The notes beneath the pieces are model-generated. The model was not told where the DNA came from, did no database searches, and saw only the letters and a program-made list of their open reading frames with translations. 50,982 bases of DNA. Source: Chitinophaga pinensis. Its GTDB lineage: Bacteria > Bacteroidota > Bacteroidia > Flavobacteriales_D > Crocinitomicaceae. How positions within the stretch are numbered: the stretch's first letter is position 1; each line of letters begins with the position of its first letter. Both the position numbers and the translations under genes were made by a program. The DNA is taken from the NCBI GenBank assembly GCA_943324565.2, contig CALPMC020000007.1, positions 1 to 50,982 of the forward strand, written 5' to 3'. Below are positions 46,659-50,982 of this stretch, piece after piece.

Positions 46659-49600
46659 TTATTTTTTAATCTCCAATCTTTTCAATAATTGAACATCTTT
46701 ACCTTTAAAAATTAAATTGTAAGAACCATTTGAATAATTACTTAAGTCCACATTAAAAACTGAATTTGTCAATTTCCAAGTACCTACTTTTCTTCCTGCT
46801 GCGTCGATTAATTCCATTTCTGTTACTTTATCTAAAGGAATATCTTTAACTGTTAACATTCCACCAGTTGGATTTGGATAGATAACAACAAGATTCGATA
46901 GTACCTCATCAATTCCTGCACAAGCGTCAACTTGAATCGTATTTGTAGCAGTATTACTACATCCATTTTGAGTAGCTGTGTAAGTGATTGTGTAAGTTCC
47001 TGCTCCAGCTGTTGATGGATTGAAGTTATTATTCGTAACCCCAGTTCCTGAATAAGTTCCACCTGCTGGTGTTCCTCCCGATAACGCAAAACTTCCATCT
47101 GTATCGCAAACTGTATTTAAGTTAGTTAAAGCAACTGTAGGTAAATTTCCAACTGAAATTGTAAAGGTAACTGGTGAACCAGCACAATCATTTAATGTTG
47201 GTGTAACGATAACTGTTGAATTACCTGTTGCCGTTGGCGTAAAGGTTGCAATGTTACCAGATCCTGAAGCTGCTAAACCGATAGCTGTGTTAGAATTTGT
47301 CCAATCAAAAGTTGCTGAACTTGTTCCTGTGAAATTAATCGCAGTTACTGGTGAACCAATACAAATTCCTTGATTACCTGGATTAGTAACAGTTGGACTA
47401 GGGTTTACAGTCGCAACGACTGCAGTTCTTCCTGAACCACAGCCTCCATTAACAGCTTCAACATAATATGTTGTTGTTGTGCTAATTGATGGCGTCGTAA
47501 AAGTGGCACCCGTTCCAAGTGCAGTTCCACCTGTTGCAGCTGCATACCAGCTTAAAGTTGAACCGGCACTTCCTGTAGCTGATAAAGCAACAGTACCAGT
47601 TCCACATCTTGAATTTGGAGTTGTAGAATTTAAAGTAGGAACTGCACTCGCTGTAATAGTGAAAGTTACAGCCGTTCCTGGACAACCATTTAATGTTGGA
47701 GTAACTGAAACGGTAGATGTTCCAGCTGCAGCAGGAGTGAAAGTTGCAATGTTTCCAGTACCTGAAGCTGCTAAACCAATTGCTGTATTTGTATTTGTCC
47801 AATCAAAAGTTGCTGAACTTGTTCCTGTAAAGTTAATTGCATTTACAGCAGAACCAATACATACACCTTGATTCCCAGGATTGGTAACAGTTGGAATAGC
47901 ATTTATAGTTGCAATGACTGCTGTTCGTGTTGAACTACATGCACCGTTTACTGCTTCAACATAATATGTTGTTGTTGTACTTAATGACGGAGTAGTAAAT
48001 GTTGCTCCTGTTCCAAGGCTTGTTCCTCCTGTTGCAGCAGCATACCAATTTAAAGTTGCTCCAGTGCTACCAGTTGCAGCTAAAGCTACTGTTCCAGTTC
48101 CACATCTCGAAGCAGGAGTAGTAGAATTTAACGTTGGCACTGCACTTACTATGATGGTAAACGTTACTGCCGATCCAGGACATCCATTTAATGTTGGTGT
48201 AACAGAAACCGTTGACGTTCCAGCAGCAGAAGGAGTAAATGTTGCAATATTTCCTGTTCCAGAAGCTGCTAAACCAATAGCTGTATTTGTATTTGTCCAT
48301 GCATAAGTTGATGAAGTGCTAGTTCCTGTGAAACTTATAGCAGGGATAGCGGTTCCAACACATGCTGTTTTATTTCCTGGACTTGTTACAGTTGGAACTG
48401 GATTGACTGTTGCTATAACAGCAGTTCTACCTGAAGTACAACCATTTGCAGTAGTAGAAACGTAATATGTTGTAGTTGCTGTAAGTGAAGGAGTGGTAAA
48501 AGTTGCTCCTGTTCCTAAAGCCGTTCCGCCTGTTGCAGCTGCAAACCATGATAATGTTCCAGCACTCGCTGTTGCGTTTAAAGCTACAGTTCCATTTCCA
48601 CATCTACTATTAGGTGTAGTTGTAGCAACTGTAGGTGTTGCAGCCACAGTGATGTAATTCGTTTGGTTTGACGTATTATTTCCTCCAGCATTTGAAACAG
48701 TTAACGAAACATTATATGTTCCAGCGGTTGCATAAGTAACTGTTGGATTTTGAACAGTACTTGTAGCTGGTGTTCCACCTGCGAAAGACCAAGAGTAATT
48801 AGTTGGCGTGCCTGTTGATGTACTCGTATATTGTACAGTTTGTCCTGAACACGTTGTTGATGTTGGTGTAGAAGTGAAACTTGCAGTAGGCGGAGTTGTT
48901 ACGGCTGTACCAGTAATATTGATATTATCGATGTATAAATTATTTCCATAAGCTGCTAAATTCCTAAATGCCAAAGTCGCGCTAGTCTGACCTAAATAAG
49001 AATTTAAGTTGATTGTTTCAGTTCTCCATTGAGCAGTAGTTGGAACAAATGAAGCAGTTGTTGCTGCTGCAGTTGGTAAGTTACCCGCTGCTACAGTTGT
49101 TCCTGTTTTATTATATAAAGAAGTCCAAGTTGTTCCACAATCTGTTGAAATTAAAACTTCTAGTCCATCCATATAAGTGGCATCATAAGCTGCATAAGCA
49201 ACATCAAAAGTCATTTGGGCAGCAGAATAACCAGAAAGATTCAATTTTGGTGTACGCATTTCATCAGTGTTACCAACATCATTTACTAAATAATTCCAAA
49301 ATGCCATTGAGTTACCTGCTGTTGGAGCAAAACCTACTGTAGGAGATCGTACCCAAGAAGTGTCATTTGCGTCAACATTGATCAAAGTCCAGCCAGTTGG
49401 AGGGAAGGTTGTTCCTGCGAATCCTTCAGAAAAAGGTAAAGATTGACCTGAACTTGCCGTTACTGTAACATAAGACGTTTGAGTTGAAGTGTTGTTACCA
49501 TTTGCATTTGTAACTGTTAATGCAACTGTATATGTTCCGGCAGTATTATAAGTAATTGTAGGGTTTTGCGCTGTACTTGTAGCTGGAGTACCTCCTGTAA

Positions 49601-50982
49601 ATGTCCACGAATACGATGTTGGCGCACCTGTTGAAGTACTTGTAAAAGCAACCGTTTGACCAGCGCAAACTGTAGTGTTATTTGCTGTAAAACTTGCGAC
49701 TGGAGGAGCTGCAACGGATGAATACAAATCGCTGTCCCAAGTACCTCTTCCAAATGTTGCAGCACGTAATTTTTTATTAGCACCGCTATTTGCAACGTCG
49801 TAATAAATTTCCATATCACTAACAGCACAATTTGGTAAACCTGCACTGAAATCAACCCAAGTTGTCATGGAATTATCACGGAAATAAACTCCTAAATCTG
49901 TTCCAACATAAATACCATCACCACCAGCTGCTCCATTTTCATAAACAACACAGTTCGCAGGAATATTAGGTAATCCCGTAGATAAATTTGTCCAAGAAGT
50001 TCCACCATTAGTTGTTTTATAAACTTTACTTGCTGCTGTATAACCAGAATAAGTTATGAAAGCAACATTTGGATCTGTATTAGAAATAGCGATGTATGTT
50101 GGAGAAACAGTAGTTGGTAAACCAGTTGAAACAGAAGTAAATGAAGTTCCTCCATTTGTAGATTTAGAAACTGCATTCGCACCTGTTTTTATTGCATAAA
50201 TTACTTGATTATTACTTGGAGCAATTGCAAATTCAATGATATTTCCTGTTCCTGTTGGTGTTCCTACTGTTGTCCAAGATGTACCAGAATTGGTTGTTTT
50301 GTTTAGCGCAGTTCTTCCGCCAGCATATAAAGTTGTTGCTGTAACTGGATCTTGATGCCAAGCACTTAACCATTCTTCTGAACCTGTTCCTGCTGATAAA
50401 CCTGTAGTGATTGAAGTAAAAGATGTACCTCCATTTGTAGATTTATAGTAATCACCATAAATATATGCACCATACATGATGTTATTGTTCGTTCTATCAA
50501 TGAAACAATCCATTCCATCACCACCATAAACCTGAGCCCATGCTGTTCCATTGTAACGATTTGTTCCGTTATCCTGATGACCAGCAATCCATAGATTTGT
50601 ATTAGACGTTGAAAGTCCTATTCTATATTGTTGTGCGATTGCTAAAGAAGTACTAATGTCAGTCCAAGCAGTACCACCATTTGTTGTTTTAAACATACCA
50701 CCATCATTTCCTACGTAAACTGTTGTACCAGAACCTGGCAAATATTGAATATCGTGAATATCTGAATGGATGTATGGTTTGCTATAACTTCCTGTCCAGT
50801 GTGTATTTAGTGTAAATGAAGTTCCTCCATTTGTACTTTTCCAAACATTTATACCACCAATCATAACTTCTTCTGCATTTGTTGGAGAAGAATCGATACA
50901 TAGGTCATACCATCCTTGTCCACCAGCATCAGCACCATTATCAAAACCTAAAATATTTGTTGAAGCTGTAGCTGTCATTCTA
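46659..50982 (-). CDS. Large T9SS-secreted multidomain surface protein (5' end beyond the window)
   Basis: More than 1440 residues; the frame is open through the right edge, so the true start lies outside and Met at 50978 is probably internal. Numbering from there: about 1-415 are BNR/VPS10-like propeller repeats (VWKSTNGGTSF, VYKTTNGGTSWTNLSTGLP); PKD domain about 429-510; a choice-of-anchor/MAM-like jelly roll about 513-690 (LPFSEGFAGTTFPPTGWTLI); second PKD about 693-780; three tandem Ig-like repeats of 166 residues about 780-1278; one divergent repeat; and a type IX sorting domain from about 1359 (VVIYPNPTGGMLTVKDI). Likely an adhesin or surface-bound hydrolase scaffold; any catalytic part would be upstream. 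Confidence 0.9.
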   Translation of the reverse strand, partial: RMTATASTNILGFDNGADAGGQGWYDLCIDSSPTNAEEVMIGGINVWKSTNGGTSFTLNTHWTGSYSKPYIHSDIHDIQYLPGSGTTVYVGNDGGMFKTTNGGTAWTDISTSLAIAQQYRIGLSTSNTNLWIAGHQDNGTNRYNGTAWAQVYGGDGMDCFIDRTNNNIMYGAYIYGDYYKSTNGGTSFTSITTGLSAGTGSEEWLSAWHQDPVTATTLYAGGRTALNKTTNSGTSWTTVGTPTGTGNIIEFAIAPSNNQVIYAIKTGANAVSKSTNGGTSFTSVSTGLPTTVSPTYIAISNTDPNVAFITYSGYTAASKVYKTTNGGTSWTNLSTGLPNIPANCVVYENGAAGGDGIYVGTDLGVYFRDNSMTTWVDFSAGLPNCAVSDMEIYYDVANSGANKKLRAATFGRGTWDSDLYSSVAAPPVASFTANNTTVCAGQTVAFTSTSTGAPTSYSWTFTGGTPATSTAQNPTITYNTAGTYTVALTVTNANGNNTSTQTSYVTVTASSGQSLPFSEGFAGTTFPPTGWTLINVDANDTSWVRSPTVGFAPTAGNSMAFWNYLVNDVGNTDEMRTPKLNLSGYSAAQMTFDVAYAAYDATYMDGLEVLISTDCGTTWTSLYNKTGTTVAAGNLPTAAATTASFVPTTAQWRTETINLNSYLGQTSATLAFRNLAAYGNNLYIDNINITGTAVTTPPTASFTSTPTSTTCSGQTVQYTSTSTGTPTNYSWSFAGGTPATSTVQNPTVTYATAGTYNVSLTVSNAGGNNTSNQTNYITVAATPTVATTTPNSRCGNGTVALNATASAGTLSWFAAATGGTALGTGATFTTPSLTATTTYYVSTTANGCTSGRTAVIATVNPVPTVTSPGNKTACVGTAIPAISFTGTSTSSTYAWTNTNTAIGLAASGTGNIATFTPSAAGTSTVSVTPTLNGCPGSAVTFTIIVSAVPTLNSTTPASRCGTGTVALAATGSTGATLNWYAAATGGTSLGTGATFTTPSLSTTTTYYVEAVNGACSSTRTAVIATINAIPTVTNPGNQGVCIGSAVNAINFTGTSSATFDWTNTNTAIGLAASGTGNIATFTPAAAGTSTVSVTPTLNGCPGTAVTFTITASAVPTLNSTTPNSRCGTGTVALSATGSAGSTLSWYAAATGGTALGTGATFTTPSISTTTTYYVEAVNGGCGSGRTAVVATVNPSPTVTNPGNQGICIGSPVTAINFTGTSSATFDWTNSNTAIGLAASGSGNIATFTPTATGNSTVIVTPTLNDCAGSPVTFTISVGNLPTVALTNLNTVCDTDGSFALSGGTPAGGTYSGTGVTNNNFNPSTAGAGTYTITYTATQNGCSNTATNTIQVDACAGIDEVLSNLVVIYPNPTGGMLTVKDIPLDKVTEMELIDAAGRKVGTWKLTNSVFNVDLSNYSNGSYNLIFKGKDVQLLKRLEIKK
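47140..48650 (-). repeat. Three tandem 498-base Ig-like repeats
   Basis: The sequence encoding RCGxGTVAL recurs with exact 498-base spacing (complement starts near 48598, 48100 and 47602). Each 166-residue unit also contains TGGTxLGTGATFTTPS, TYYVxxVNGxC and NTAIGLAASGTGNIATFTP. The copies are very similar at the DNA level, which suggests recent duplication or gene conversion. The third copy ends in a more divergent form (NDCAGSPVTFTISV). Confidence 0.9.

Noticed and set aside
47479-48306. Plus-strand open frames of 130 and 80 codons with PVPHLEFGVVEF-like repeats
   Set aside because: They recur with the same 498-base period as the Ig-like repeats on the other strand, so they are mirror images of repetitive coding DNA.

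Overview
The window looks like a chromosomal segment of a low-GC, free-living member of the Bacteroidota, most likely class Flavobacteriia or a Fluviicola/Crocinitomix-type relative. The evidence is gldB and gldC gliding genes, C-terminal type IX secretion (T9SS) sorting domains on three secreted proteins, a SusC/SusD pair, Bacteroidota-type promoters (TTG about 20 bases before TAnnTTTG), and no visible Shine-Dalgarno sites. The species assignment is inference. No rRNA, tRNA or CRISPR array was seen.

Layout. 1-824: tail of an upstream gene, its terminator, and an MntA/HepT-type toxin-antitoxin pair. 889-3909 (minus): a YqhD-like alcohol dehydrogenase of unusually high GC and a secreted subtilisin-like protease. 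4149-5435: citrate synthase. 5565-8688 (minus): a secreted protein, then gldB-gldC-DUF2797-GtrA, all coupled or overlapping. 8743-13223: a beta-barrel protein, NAD synthetase, and a WG-repeat protein coupled to a TonB-like protein. 13335-16584: thrS-infC-rpmI-rplT, with a striking 71-base hairpin between infC and rpmI. 16707-19992: oxidoreductase, lipoprotein and sugar-phosphate transferase, probably for surface glycans. 20185-26614: MsrA, beta-mannosidase, L-2-hydroxyglutarate oxidase, a secreted esterase and two small secreted proteins. 26630-30109: four overlapping genes (AAC(3)-like acyltransferase, deacetylase-like protein, FemAB/GNAT-like protein, SDR reductase) that look like an unassigned glycan- or acyl-modification operon. 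30116-30361 (minus): a small lipoprotein with a Kunitz/BPTI-like cysteine pattern, a CTG start and a strong promoter. 30576-31787: sucC.

31997-45986 is a starch or malto-oligosaccharide utilisation locus: a small T9SS-secreted carbohydrate-binding protein, a T9SS-secreted GH13 amylase, a CotH-family protein, a SusA-like GH13 enzyme, a GH31 alpha-glucosidase, then SusC and SusD. A 13-base palindrome, TGTCA-N3-TGACA, overlaps the promoter in front of both halves of the locus and is a good candidate operator. In the model suggested here, extracellular amylases cut polysaccharide, SusD/SusC bind and import oligosaccharides, and the periplasmic SusA-like and GH31 enzymes reduce them to glucose.

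45987-46658 holds a terminator and a decayed IS5-type transposase remnant on the minus strand. 46659 to the right edge (minus) is a very large T9SS-secreted protein, cut by the window edge, with BNR/VPS10-like, PKD, jelly-roll-like and three 498-base tandem Ig-like repeats. The candidates most worth following are the Kunitz-like lipoprotein, the shared palindrome, the infC-rpmI hairpin and the 26630-30109 operon.
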